A DNA stretch of 64,000 nt from Chloroflexota bacterium (GCA_026710655.1 JAPOQN010000032.1:1-64000), one strand, 5' to 3'; positions 33,016 through 41,353 are shown, numbered from the stretch's first letter. A program made the numbers and translations. The notes: generated by a model not told the origin, from the letters alone.

Positions 33016-33018
33016 AAT
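33013..33018 (+). promoter_or_regulatory. Predicted leaderless -10 element TAGAAT
   Basis: TAGAAT overlaps the stop of the DDN-type gene and is followed by exactly six bases and the GTG of the next gene. Confidence 0.5.
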
Positions 33019-33024
33019 CTGCTT

Positions 33025-33513
33025 GTGACCAGCAATGTGGACCCCGATGGCGAGTATCCGGGAACGGACCTGGCGTACGAGATCGCGGTGGAGTCCTATT
33101 CGCTCTCGGAACGACGTTGGGATGCCGTCCACCAACGAATCGATGTCACCCTGTCGTTCGTGACGACCGTGACCGTAGCTGCTCCAGTGGTGGCTGCAGC
33201 AGTACTTGAGAGTCCTGACTTCGCGTCTCCCTTGTTGTTCGCCGCCGGGGCTGTCTACCTCGCGCTTGTGCTTGTCGCCCTTGTGGCGAGGTCAACGGGA
33301 TCGCTTCGACAACTTTCTCCGAAGCGCCTCTACGAGGGCTGGCTGCAGCTTGAGGAGACTGACTTCAAGCGCCGAATGATCTACTGGTCGGGCGAGCACG
33401 CGGACGAGGCGCGCAAACAGGCCTACGGCAAGACGCTCGCGGCAACTCTTCTGGTGGGGCTCTTCGCGATTGAGGGAGTGCTGTTTCTTGTCTGGCTCGT
33501 GCAGGGAGCCTAG
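33025..33513 (+). CDS. Small membrane protein of unknown function
   Basis: 162 residues. An acidic N-terminal helix (Y-S-L-S-E-R-R-W-D-A-V-H-Q-R-I-D) leads into two adjacent membrane segments (about 45-65 and 72-90). A soluble charged stretch with Y-E-G-W-L-Q-L-E-E-T-D-F-K-R-R follows, and a third membrane segment closes the protein (about 138-158). The layout resembles small two- or three-helix membrane effectors found near nucleotide-signalling defence genes, but no such partner is here and I recognise no family. Base composition is lower in GC than the surrounding catabolic genes. Confidence 0.65.
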   Translation: MTSNVDPDGEYPGTDLAYEIAVESYSLSERRWDAVHQRIDVTLSFVTTVTVAAPVVAAAVLESPDFASPLLFAAGAVYLALVLVALVARSTGSLRQLSPKRLYEGWLQLEETDFKRRMIYWSGEHADEARKQAYGKTLAATLLVGLFAIEGVLFLVWLVQGA

Positions 33514-33614
33514 CGGGGGGGCCTACCGCCGGTCTTTATCTCCCAGGTCGGGTCGCTCTCAGGCGGAGGGGGCGCTGGCGGTTTTGACTGCGGCGTCGGT
33601 ACTGGCTTGCCCAT
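33510..33614 (-). CDS. 34-residue Pro-rich small protein, predicted leaderless
   Basis: A short open frame reads M-G-K-P-V-P-T-P-Q-S-K-P-P-A-P-P-P-P, then E-S-D-P-T-W-E-I-K, and ends G-G-R-P-P-R. Support beyond length is the upstream TGC-TACACT, an extended -10-type sequence, with exactly six bases to the ATG, the same geometry as four longer genes in this window. Its stop overlaps the end of the convergent membrane-protein gene by 3 bases. It lies 35 bases downstream of the 116-residue gene on the same strand. Function unknown. Confidence 0.45.
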   Translation of the reverse strand: MGKPVPTPQSKPPAPPPPESDPTWEIKTGGRPPR

Positions 33615-33620
33615 GACAGT

Positions 33621-33629
33621 AGTGTAGCA
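33621..33629 (-). promoter_or_regulatory. Extended -10 element TGC-TACACT
   Basis: TGCTACACT on the minus strand, six bases before the ATG of the 34-codon gene. Confidence 0.45.
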
Positions 33630-33649
33630 ACCCTGGCTCGTGCCGGTCC

Positions 33650-34000
33650 TCATTGGGGCCTCGCGAACTCAAACGGGTTCTCAAGGGTCGTCCAGTCGAA
33701 AGTGTAGACATCGGGGATTCGAGGCATGAGTTCCAAAGGGAAGCCATCGCCGGGTACCCCTGTCTCCTTGAGGGTGACCACCCCTGTGAGTGGAGGCAGT
33801 CCTGAGGAACGGCAGTGGCTCATGATCAGGTCGAGCATCGGCACGAGCCCCCGCTCGTGAGTGCCAAGTTTCTCGGCCAACTCCGTGTAGGTGATCCTTC
33901 CCGGCCAGTACAGGTAGGTAACGCTGCGCTCGCCCTCAGCCGCAAGGCTGGTCAGTAGGGGCCATGCTTGCTGCGCTTGGCTCTCGGCGAGGGTAGCCAC
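33650..34000 (-). CDS. Small hypothetical protein, probable winged-helix domain
   Basis: 116 residues. The first half has Y-W-P-G-R-I-T-Y-T-E-L-A-E-K-L-G-T-H-E-R-G-L, a likely helix-turn-helix, and the second half has G-L-P-P-L-T-G-V-V-T-L-K-E-T-G-V-P-G-D-G-F and F-D-W-T-T-L-E-N-P-F. From memory this combination recurs in small proteins or N-terminal domains of nuclease-related proteins, but I cannot name the family with certainty. It lies 5 bases downstream of the SDR gene stop on the same strand. Lower GC than its neighbours suggests acquisition. Confidence 0.6.
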   Translation of the reverse strand: MATLAESQAQQAWPLLTSLAAEGERSVTYLYWPGRITYTELAEKLGTHERGLVPMLDLIMSHCRSSGLPPLTGVVTLKETGVPGDGFPLELMPRIPDVYTFDWTTLENPFEFARPQ

Positions 34001-34005
34001 TGCCC

Positions 34006-34767
34006 CTACCGCGGTGCGAGCCGCAGCGCCCCGTCCAGACGGATCGTCTCGCCGTTGATCATCGGGTTTTCGATGATCGAGCAGGCGAGCTGTGCGTATT
34101 CCTCCGGCTTGCCCAGGCGCGTGGGGAAGGGCGTGACGTTCCCGAGGGCCTCGCGCGCCTCGTCCGGCAAGCCCATCAGCATGGGCGTCAGGAAGAGGCC
34201 CGGGGCGATCGTGTTGTTGCGCACCCCGTTCCGCGAGAGGTCACGTGCGATCGGCAGGGTCATCCCCACCACGCCGCCCTTCGAGGCCGAGTAGGCCGCC
34301 TGCCCGATCTGCCCCTCGAACGCCGCTACCGAGGCGGTGTTGATGATCACGCCCCGCTCGCCGTCTTCGGTCGGGTCGTTCTTGACCATTTCCGTCGCCG
34401 CCACCCGGATCGCGTTGAACGTGCCGATGAGGTTGATGTTCACCGTGCGCGTGAAAAGCTCCAGGTTTGCCGGGCCTTCGCGACCGACCGTGCGGTCCGC
34501 CGTGGCGATGCCCGCGCAGTTGATGAGGATATGCACGCCACCGTGCGCCTCTGCGGCCGCCGCCACCGCCTGCGTGACCTCCCCGTCGCTGGTCACGTCC
34601 GCCTCGGTGAAGATGCCGCCGAGGTCGCCGGCGACGTCCGCGCCGTTTGAGCGTCCCAGGTCGAGGATCGCGATCTTCGCGCCCCGCGCATGCAGTGCGC
34701 GCGCCGTGGCCTCCCCGAGTCCGGAACCCCCGCCTGTCACGATCGCGCTTAGTCCGTTGATGTCCAT
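34006..34767 (-). CDS. SDR-family 3-hydroxyacyl-CoA dehydrogenase-like oxidoreductase
   Basis: 253 residues, classical short-chain dehydrogenase. The cofactor motif is T-G-G-G-S-G-L-G, D-V-T marks adenine contact, N-C-A-G-I follows, then the catalytic Ser-Tyr-Lys in N-T-A-S-V-A-A-F...A-A-Y-S-A-S-K-G-G. The R-D-L-S-R-N-G-V-R and P-F-P-T-R-L-G-K-P-E-E-Y tail resembles type-II (HSD17B10-like) 3-hydroxyacyl-CoA dehydrogenases, so NAD-dependent oxidation of a hydroxyacyl-CoA is likely. It starts at ATG with GGAGAG upstream, divergent from the carboxyltransferase gene. Confidence 0.9.
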   Translation of the reverse strand: MDINGLSAIVTGGGSGLGEATARALHARGAKIAILDLGRSNGADVAGDLGGIFTEADVTSDGEVTQAVAAAAEAHGGVHILINCAGIATADRTVGREGPANLELFTRTVNINLIGTFNAIRVAATEMVKNDPTEDGERGVIINTASVAAFEGQIGQAAYSASKGGVVGMTLPIARDLSRNGVRNNTIAPGLFLTPMLMGLPDEAREALGNVTPFPTRLGKPEEYAQLACSIIENPMINGETIRLDGALRLAPR

Positions 34768-34851
34768 GTCAGCTCTCCATAGCCGTGGTGGTGCCGGGAG
34801 GGTTCTACCACGTACGCCGCCGCCGGGCGATTCCGCCGCCTGCATGCGGCG

Positions 34852-34857
34852 TACACT
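34852..34857 (+). promoter_or_regulatory. -10-like TACACT before the carboxyltransferase gene
   Basis: TACACT lies 34 bases before the ATG; a GGGAGGTGA ribosome site follows in the short leader. Confidence 0.4.
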
Positions 34858-34891
34858 GCGGATGGGTCGAACACCGCTTCGGGAGGTGACG

Positions 34892-36484
34892 ATGGCGACC
34901 GAAGCCGAGTCCCGCAAGGACACCGCTGCATCCTGGTCCGACGCCGTTGACGAGATCGAGCGTCGTCGCGAGTTGGCCGCCCGCATGGGCGGCGAGGAGC
35001 GTGTCGCCCGCCAGCGGGCCCAGGGGAAGCTCACCATCCGCGAGCGCATCGACCGCTTCGTCGACCCCGGCTCCTTCTTCGAGATTGGCGGTATGGCGGG
35101 AACCGGCGAATACGACGCCGACGGTCGCCTGAAGGACTTCATCCCTGCCGGCTACGTGCTTGGGCTCGGCAACGTCGATGGCCGCGAGGTCTGCGTCGGC
35201 GGTGAGGACTTCACCGTGCGTGGCGGCTCTGGCGGTGGGGGCAAGGGGCCGGGCCGCTGGCTGCAGCCCGCCGCCCTCCAGCGCCGCATCCCACTCGTGC
35301 AGTTCGCCGACGGCGCCGGCGCCTCCGCCCGCAGCTACGACGACGCCGGCCGAATGCACCTCCCCGACGGCAATCAGTGGGCACGCGACGCCGAGCTGCT
35401 CTCGAAGGTGCCCGTGTGTTCCGCCATCGTGGGCCCTTCAGCGGGTCACGTTGCGGGACGTGCCGTGCTCTCGCACTTCAGCGTGATGGTGCGCGGGCAA
35501 GGCCAGGTCTTTGCCGCCGGACCGCCGGTCGTGAAGCGCGCCATCGGCGAAGACCTCACGAAGGAGGAGCTCGGTGGCGTGGGGGTGCACGTCCGGTCCA
35601 GCGGCGTCGTCGACAACGAGGCCGAGGACGAAGACGACGCCTTCCGCCAGATACGCGCCTTCCTTCGCTACATGCCCCAGAACGTCTGGGAGATGCCGCC
35701 CCGCACCAGCACCGGGGACCCCGCCGATCGCCGCGAAGAGTCCCTGCTCTCCATCGTTCCGCGCGACCGCACGCGCTGGTACGACATGCGCGAGCTCATC
35801 AAGCTCGTCGTCGACAACGGCGAGCTCTTCGAGATGCGCCGCTCCTTCGGACGCAGCCTGATCACCGCCTTCGCCCGTTTCGACGGCTACCCCGTCGGCA
35901 TCATCGCCAACGACCCCAAGGTCTACGCGGGCGCCATGACCGCCGACTCCGCGGACAAGCAGACCCACTTCGTCGACCTCTGCAACACTTTCAGCATCCC
36001 CGTCGTTCTCTTCGTCGATGTGCCCGGCTTCATGATCGGCTCGCGTTCCGAGCGCGAGGGCGTGATGCGAGCCGGGATGCGGGCCGTCGTCGCGGGCGCC
36101 AGCGCCAGCATCCCCTCGATCGCGATCCAGATACGGAAGTCGTACGGCATGGCCGGGGATGCGGCCGCCTGCCTCGGCGGCCCGGACGCGCTCAAGATGC
36201 GCTTCGGCTGGCCCTCGGGCGAGTGGGGCTCGATCCCCATCGAGGGAGGAGTCGCCGCCGCCTATCGCCGCGAGATCGAGAACGCCGACGACCCCGAGGC
36301 CCGGCGCGCCGAGATCGAGGAGCGCCTCCTGCAGGGCCGCTCGCCCTTCAAGGTGGCCGAGGCGTTCGAGATTCTCGACATCATTGATCCGCGCGAGACG
36401 CGCGCCACCATCTGTCGCTTCATCGCCGGCGCGCAGGAGACGCTGCGCCGCAACCTCGGGCCCAAAGGCCCCGTTCGCCCCTGA
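34892..36484 (+). CDS. Acyl-CoA carboxylase beta subunit (carboxyltransferase)
   Basis: 530 residues with two crotonase-like halves. The N-half opens A-R-Q-R-A-Q-G-K-L-T-I-R-E-R-I and has G-R-E-V-C-V-G-G-E-D-F-T-V-R-G-G-S. The C-half has G-Y-P-V-G-I-I-A-N-D-P-K-V-Y-A-G-A-M-T, F-V-D-V-P-G-F-M-I-G and the final R-K-S-Y-G-M-A-G. It moves CO2 from carboxybiotin to an acyl-CoA such as propionyl- or methylcrotonyl-CoA. No biotin carboxylase or carrier gene lies in the window, so the alpha subunit must be encoded elsewhere. The fused CoA-transferase gene follows after 14 bases, so the two are linked. Confidence 0.9.
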   Translation: MATEAESRKDTAASWSDAVDEIERRRELAARMGGEERVARQRAQGKLTIRERIDRFVDPGSFFEIGGMAGTGEYDADGRLKDFIPAGYVLGLGNVDGREVCVGGEDFTVRGGSGGGGKGPGRWLQPAALQRRIPLVQFADGAGASARSYDDAGRMHLPDGNQWARDAELLSKVPVCSAIVGPSAGHVAGRAVLSHFSVMVRGQGQVFAAGPPVVKRAIGEDLTKEELGGVGVHVRSSGVVDNEAEDEDDAFRQIRAFLRYMPQNVWEMPPRTSTGDPADRREESLLSIVPRDRTRWYDMRELIKLVVDNGELFEMRRSFGRSLITAFARFDGYPVGIIANDPKVYAGAMTADSADKQTHFVDLCNTFSIPVVLFVDVPGFMIGSRSEREGVMRAGMRAVVAGASASIPSIAIQIRKSYGMAGDAAACLGGPDALKMRFGWPSGEWGSIPIEGGVAAAYRREIENADDPEARRAEIEERLLQGRSPFKVAEAFEILDIIDPRETRATICRFIAGAQETLRRNLGPKGPVRP

Positions 36485-36498
36485 CGCACGGAGCGCAT

Positions 36499-38958
36499 GT
36501 GGCGGACGGCATCAGCGTAGTCGAACTCGGAGGGGGCCTCGCCTCGGCCTGGTGCGGGCGCCTCCTCGCGGGCGCCGGGGCCGATGTCGTTGTGTGCGAA
36601 CCCGAGGGCGGGAGCCGCCTGCGGTCCGCCCACCCCCTCCTTCCCAACGGACGCTCGGCCCTCTTCGAGTACCTCGGGATGTACAAGCGCTCCGCCGCCG
36701 TTTCCGACGCCGAACTTGACCGGCTGGTTGCCAGGGTTGACATCGTCATCGACGAGGTCGATGTCGAGGCGGGCGAGTCGCCCGATGTCGTCGCCGGGCG
36801 AGCGGAGCGCTTCCGCCGCATCAATCCAGGTCTAGTCGCTGTTGTGTGCGGGCCCTTCGGCCTGATCGGTCCCTATGCCGGACGCCGCTCCTCAGCGCTC
36901 GTCGACTGGGCGATGAGCGGCTACCCCGCCATCACCGGCGACCCCGACCGCGAGCCGCTGCAGGGCGGCGGACCATGGTGTGCGTACGTGAACGGGCTCA
37001 CGGCCTCGGTCGGAGCCCTCGCCGCCCTGCGCACGGCCGAACGGACCGGTCGGGGCCAGCTCGTCGATGTCGCCGCGATGGACGCCATGACGGCGCTCCA
37101 CCAGTGGACCATCATCCTCGCGACCCACCAGGGCGTGCGGAAGCGCCGCTCCGGCAATCGCCACGCCGAGTCGTTCCACCCCCTCGGCATCCTCCCCTGC
37201 AAGGACGGCGCTGTCTGCATCGCCGTCTCCAGTCCGGCCCAGTGGGAGGGTTTCTGTCTCGCCCTGGACATGCCCGAGCTCCTCGACGACGAACGCTTCG
37301 CCAGCGGCGGCGACCGCTTCGACAACGCCGGCGAGCTCGACGCCATCATCCTGCCGTGGCTCCTGCAGCGCTCCCGGCGCGAGATCGTGGAGCGGCTACA
37401 GGACTGCAACGTCCCCACCAGCCCCGTCCTCGATGTCCTCAGCGTGCAGGAGGACGAGCAGCTGGCCGACCGCGGCTTCTGGCAAGCGCTCCCGCACCTG
37501 GGCGACGGCGTGGTCGCCCCCTCCCTCCCCGTGCGTGGCCCGGGCGCTCCGAAGGGTCGAGTGCGGGCGCCCGACCTTGGCGAGGACACGGCCACCGTCC
37601 TCGCCGAACTGACAACCGTGGGTGTTCCCCCGCCGTCCCCTACCCCTTCCCCGGCCACCCCCTCCCTGCCCCTCGAAGGCGTACGTATCGTCGAGCTCTC
37701 TATCGCCTGGGCGGGACCGCTGGTGGGGCGCTTCTGCGCCGACCTTGGCGCCGATGTTGTCCGCATCGAGCACCGCGGTTCGCGCGGCACGAGCCTCACC
37801 CCGGGAGGCGAACCCCTGCGCGCCCCCGAGGGCTGGCGCTGGGGCGAGTTGCCCGCGCCCGCCTTCCGCGGCGGCATCTTCCCCGACGCCGACCCCGGCG
37901 AGCGCCCCTGGAACCGCAATGGTCCGTTCAACAAGTTCCAGCGCAACAAGCGCTCCCTCTGCCTCGACCTGAAGGACGAGGCCGGACGCAACGTCTTCCG
38001 CCGGCTGCTCTCCGAAGCCGATGTCCTCCTCGACAACTACCGTCCCCGCGCCCTCGACCGGCTCGGCTTCGACTTCGAGGCGGTGACCGCGATCAACCCG
38101 CGCATCGTGCGGCTGTCGATGTCGGGCTACGGTTCAACCGGGCCGTATCGTGATCGCGGCTCCTGGGGCCCCATCCTGGAGGCACACTCCGGCCTTGCTG
38201 CCACCACCGGCTACGAAGGTGGCGGACCGATGAAGCAGGGCGCAGCCTTCCCCGACGGCATCGGTGGCCTCACCGGCACGTTCGCTCTCCTTGACGCCCT
38301 GCGAGAGCGTGACCGCACAGGCGAGGCGGTCTACGTGAACCTCTCGCAGCTCGAGTCGTACCTCTCCATCGGCGGCGAGATGCTCATCGCCGCCTCGGCT
38401 GGGGGCGAGCCTCCTCCGCGGCGGGGCAACCGCTCGGCAGCGTTTGCGCCCCAGGGCGTCTATCCCTGCCATGGCGACGACGCCTGGGTCGCGATCACGG
38501 TGCAGTCGGACCGCGCCTGGGACGCGCTCGCCGCGCTCATCGGCGGATCCCTCACCGACTCCGCCCTCCGCGACGCCGGCGAGCGCCACCGCCATCACGA
38601 CGCCATCGACGCCGAGATCGCCGCCTGGACGCGCTCTCAAGATTCCCACGACGTTGCGAACCTGCTACAGGAGGGGGGAATTGCCGCTGGACCCATCCTC
38701 TCGAATCTGGAGATGGTCGCTGACCCCCACCTGCGCGCCCGCGACATGATCGTCCCCATCGACCACCCCGATGCGGGCCGGCGCGAGTTCCCCGGTTTCC
38801 CCATCCGCCTCTCCGAGACCCCTGTCGAGCGCTTTGCCGGTGCCCCTACCCTCGGCCAGCACAACGAGGCGGTGCTCTGCCACCTCCTCGGCTACAGTGG
38901 AGAGGAGTACGCCGCGCTCCTCGCCGCCGGCGTCATCGCCGACAGCCCAGCGCCCTAG
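36499..38958 (+). CDS. Fused double family III CoA-transferase
   Basis: 819 residues, twice the normal length: two CaiB/BaiF domains joined by a Pro/Ser/Thr linker near residues 375-393. Domain 1 starts I-S-V-V-E-L-G-G-G-L-A-S-A-W-C and carries V-D-V-A-A-M-D-A with Asp195 at the FRC Asp169 place. Domain 2 starts V-R-I-V-E-L-S-I-A-W-A-G-P-L-V-G-R-F-C and has V-N-L-S-Q-L-E-S with Glu619 there instead. A single chain may thus replace the usual interlocked dimer, with one FRC-type active site. It starts at GTG 14 bases after the carboxyltransferase gene. The acid it activates is unknown. Confidence 0.88.
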   Translation: MADGISVVELGGGLASAWCGRLLAGAGADVVVCEPEGGSRLRSAHPLLPNGRSALFEYLGMYKRSAAVSDAELDRLVARVDIVIDEVDVEAGESPDVVAGRAERFRRINPGLVAVVCGPFGLIGPYAGRRSSALVDWAMSGYPAITGDPDREPLQGGGPWCAYVNGLTASVGALAALRTAERTGRGQLVDVAAMDAMTALHQWTIILATHQGVRKRRSGNRHAESFHPLGILPCKDGAVCIAVSSPAQWEGFCLALDMPELLDDERFASGGDRFDNAGELDAIILPWLLQRSRREIVERLQDCNVPTSPVLDVLSVQEDEQLADRGFWQALPHLGDGVVAPSLPVRGPGAPKGRVRAPDLGEDTATVLAELTTVGVPPPSPTPSPATPSLPLEGVRIVELSIAWAGPLVGRFCADLGADVVRIEHRGSRGTSLTPGGEPLRAPEGWRWGELPAPAFRGGIFPDADPGERPWNRNGPFNKFQRNKRSLCLDLKDEAGRNVFRRLLSEADVLLDNYRPRALDRLGFDFEAVTAINPRIVRLSMSGYGSTGPYRDRGSWGPILEAHSGLAATTGYEGGGPMKQGAAFPDGIGGLTGTFALLDALRERDRTGEAVYVNLSQLESYLSIGGEMLIAASAGGEPPPRRGNRSAAFAPQGVYPCHGDDAWVAITVQSDRAWDALAALIGGSLTDSALRDAGERHRHHDAIDAEIAAWTRSQDSHDVANLLQEGGIAAGPILSNLEMVADPHLRARDMIVPIDHPDAGRREFPGFPIRLSETPVERFAGAPTLGQHNEAVLCHLLGYSGEEYAALLAAGVIADSPAP

Positions 38959-38974
38959 AGGCGATGGGCCACAA

Positions 38975-39003
38975 TTGTGACAAGAATCACAAGCAGGTAG
39001 GCT
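38975..39003 (+). promoter_or_regulatory. Promoter with perfect CRP/FNR-type palindrome
   Basis: TTGTGA-CAAGAA-TCACAA is a perfect 6+6 palindrome with a 6-base centre, the site form of CRP/FNR-family regulators. The left arm TTGTGA can serve as a -35; 17 bases later TAGGCT at 38998 is the -10. A regulator bound here would cover the -35, so repression, or activation from an unusual position, is predicted. The operon it serves assembles the copper site of cytochrome oxidase. Confidence 0.7.
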
Positions 39004-39025
39004 GAGTTCACAGGAGCCGCTTCGT

Positions 39026-40072
39026 ATGGCGACCATGAAGGCAACGGCTCTCGCCTCGATCTACTCGACGGACCGCGCCCTCTTCCTGACGCTCCTGGGC
39101 GGGCTGGCGGCGAGCATCGCCGCGACCGTGGCCCTTCGCTCAGGCGACGGTGGCGGCGCCGGCTGGATCTGGGTGTGTTCCTGGGCGGAGGTGCCTCCGC
39201 CCGAGTTTCCCCAGGCGCTTTTCACCTTCGCCATCGAGCCCATCCCTATCTTCCTCATCGCCCTTGCCGCCGTCTGGTACCTGCGAACACGCCAGCGGGC
39301 GCAGGCCTCCCATGCGCGGCAGCTCGTGTCGAGCGGACGCGTGGCCGCTGTCCTCGGCGGTCTCGCGCTCGTGCTCTTCACCGTCTTCGGACCCATTGCC
39401 GCCTACGATGGCACGTTCCTGACCCTGCACATGGTGCAGCATTTCATCCTCATCACGATCGCCCCGCCCCTCATCCTCGCCGGTGCGCCCATGACCCTCT
39501 GGCTCATCGCCTCCGGCAAGGAGCGCCGCCGCCGTCTCATCTACCCCGTGCTGCATGCGCCAGCCTTTCGTGCCTTCACGCACCCCCTCGTGGGCGTGTT
39601 CCTCTTCGCCGCCGTGCCCCTTCTCTGGTACGTCACCCCCGCCTTCGAGGAGAGCCTCGGGAACGCGCCCCTGCACTTCGTCGGCTACGCCATCTTCCTG
39701 TTCGCCGGCCTCCACTACTGGTGGCCGGTTGTCGGTGGCAACCCCACGCGCTGGAACCTCTCCTACCCCGTCCGCCTCGTCTACCTGCTCGCGCTCGTAC
39801 CGATCCACGCCATGCTCGGGCTCCTCTTCCACGAACCCGACAACGTCATCTACGAGCAGCTGGCCGCCATTCCCCGCGCCTGGGGACCGGATGCCCTGCT
39901 CGACCAGCAGATCGCCGGCGCGATCATGTTCATCGGCGGCGAGGCCCTCGGCTTGATTGCCCTCCTGCTGGTCGCCTGGCAGTGGGCCTCCCACGAGGAA
40001 CGCGTCGGCCGTCGCCTCGACGCCGCCAACGAGAGCAACGAGTGGCGGCCGGTGGCGTACCGTGAGCGGTAG
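39026..40072 (+). CDS. CtaG-type cytochrome c oxidase assembly membrane protein
   Basis: 348 residues with eight to nine membrane helices. It has the caa3_CtaG family features: L-H-M-V-Q-H-F-I-L-I-T-I-A-P-P-L-I-L-A-G-A-P, L-F-A-G-L-H-Y-W-W-P-V, P-I-H-A-M-L-G and a C-terminal Q-Q-I-A-G-A-I-M-F-I-G-G-E. Conserved His and Met on the outer side suggest copper handling for oxidase maturation. It starts behind CAGGAGC about 15 bases after the predicted transcription start. SCO- and PCuAC-type genes follow on the same strand. Confidence 0.86.
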   Translation: MATMKATALASIYSTDRALFLTLLGGLAASIAATVALRSGDGGGAGWIWVCSWAEVPPPEFPQALFTFAIEPIPIFLIALAAVWYLRTRQRAQASHARQLVSSGRVAAVLGGLALVLFTVFGPIAAYDGTFLTLHMVQHFILITIAPPLILAGAPMTLWLIASGKERRRRLIYPVLHAPAFRAFTHPLVGVFLFAAVPLLWYVTPAFEESLGNAPLHFVGYAIFLFAGLHYWWPVVGGNPTRWNLSYPVRLVYLLALVPIHAMLGLLFHEPDNVIYEQLAAIPRAWGPDALLDQQIAGAIMFIGGEALGLIALLLVAWQWASHEERVGRRLDAANESNEWRPVAYRER

Positions 40073-40085
40073 AAGGACGGCGCCA

Positions 40086-40808
40086 ATGTGGCCGCTGACG
40101 ACTCTGTTTGCGGCCCTGGTGGCTATCGCCCTCGCGGCCTGTGGCAGCGAGGATGGCAGCCAGCCTCCCTTCGAGGTCGAGGGACCGCCGAGGCCTGTCG
40201 ACAGCACCGAGGAAGCCGGCGACGAACAGGCTTCCGCCGCCAGCGAAGGCGGCAGCGAAGTTCGCTACCGTGGCGCCATTGCCACCCCGCCCCTCCCCAA
40301 GCCCGACCTCGTGCTCACCGACACAAACGGCGACCCCTTCGACGTCCTCGCCGAGACGGAGGGCTACCTCACGCTTCTCTACCTCGGCTACACCCACTGC
40401 CCCGACATCTGCCCCGCCCACCTGCTCGACCTCTCGAAGGTACTCGAGCAGATGGACCCCGCCCAGGTCGAACGCATCCGTGTCGTTTTCATCACCACCG
40501 ACCCGGAGCGCGACGACGCGGCCGCCATCCGCCGCTGGCTCGACCTCTTCGACGACCGGTTCATCGGCCTCACCATCGACCCCGAGACGCTCTCCTCGCT
40601 GCTCACATCGCTCGGCATGCCCCAGATCGTCAAGCAGGACCTTGGCGACGGCCGCTACACCGTCAGTCACGCCACCTACCTCATCGCCTATACGCCCGAC
40701 AACCTCGGCCACATCGTCTACCCCTTCCTCATGGGCGGCGGCCTCCGCGAGATCATGGCCCACGACCTCCCCCTCCTGGTCGAGAACGGGTGGCAGGACC
40801 CCTCTTGA
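40086..40808 (+). CDS. SCO1/SenC-type copper chaperone lipoprotein
   Basis: 240 residues. A lipoprotein signal (L-V-A-I-A-L-A-A-C, lipidated Cys near 19) precedes an acidic linker and a thioredoxin-fold domain. The copper site is Y-T-H-C-P-D-I-C-P (two Cys) with the third ligand His in T-V-S-H-A-T-Y. SCO proteins deliver copper to the CuA centre of cytochrome c oxidase. The gene lies 13 bases after the ctaG-like gene and immediately before a PCuAC-like gene, giving a complete CuA-loading operon outside the membrane. Confidence 0.93.
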   Translation: MWPLTTLFAALVAIALAACGSEDGSQPPFEVEGPPRPVDSTEEAGDEQASAASEGGSEVRYRGAIATPPLPKPDLVLTDTNGDPFDVLAETEGYLTLLYLGYTHCPDICPAHLLDLSKVLEQMDPAQVERIRVVFITTDPERDDAAAIRRWLDLFDDRFIGLTIDPETLSSLLTSLGMPQIVKQDLGDGRYTVSHATYLIAYTPDNLGHIVYPFLMGGGLREIMAHDLPLLVENGWQDPS

Positions 40809-40852
40809 GCAGAGAGTCATGCGCGCCCACTCGTGTGAGGGAGTGGGCGCGC

Positions 40853-41353
40853 ATGGCCGCTGCCCTCGCCGTCCTGTCAGTTGGTCTGCTCGCAGCCTGC
40901 GATGACGACGAGCCCGATGGCAGCGGCTCGATCGAGGTAAGCAACGCCCGCGCGCAGTTCACCACGACCGACGTCGGCGCCGTCTATTTCGATATCCGCA
41001 GCACCGGCGCAGGCGACGTCCTCCTGGGCGCTTCTGCGGCGATCGCCGATGACACCCAGGTCCACGAGATCGTGACCGAGGGCGCGAGTGCGATGATGCG
41101 TCCCGTTGAGGGTGGAATCCCCGTCGATCCCGGTGGCCATGTCAGCCTCCAGCCCGGTGGCTACCACGTCATGCTGCTCGGAGTCGAGGAGATCCCCGAA
41201 CCCGGCGCCACCTTCGAGGTCGTCCTCGAGTTCGAGAACGCGGGCCGCATGACCATCACCGTGCATGTCCAGGAGTTCGGCGGCGAAGGCGGCATGGACC
41301 ACGGGTCCATGGACGACGGGGAGATGGACGAAGAGGGCACGCAGCACGAGTAG
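40853..41353 (+). CDS. PCuAC-type periplasmic copper chaperone lipoprotein
   Basis: About 166 residues. The lipobox is G-L-L-A-A-C, followed by an acidic stretch and the cupredoxin-like PCuAC domain. Copper ligands fit the H...M...H-x-M scheme: V-H-E-I, A-M-M-R and Y-H-V-M. The tail is rich in Met, His and Asp (M-D-H-G-S-M-D), as in other PCuAC proteins. I chose the ATG at 40853 because GAGGGAG precedes it; an in-frame GTG at 40835 or TTG at 40805 would add a positively charged N-region and cannot be excluded. It probably passes copper to SCO. Confidence 0.85.
   Translation: MAAALAVLSVGLLAACDDDEPDGSGSIEVSNARAQFTTTDVGAVYFDIRSTGAGDVLLGASAAIADDTQVHEIVTEGASAMMRPVEGGIPVDPGGHVSLQPGGYHVMLLGVEEIPEPGATFEVVLEFENAGRMTITVHVQEFGGEGGMDHGSMDDGEMDEEGTQHE

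Noticed and set aside
33559..33747. 62-codon minus-strand frame overlapping the winged-helix-like gene
   Set aside because: Overlaps two better-supported frames and has no ribosome site or -10 at suitable distance.
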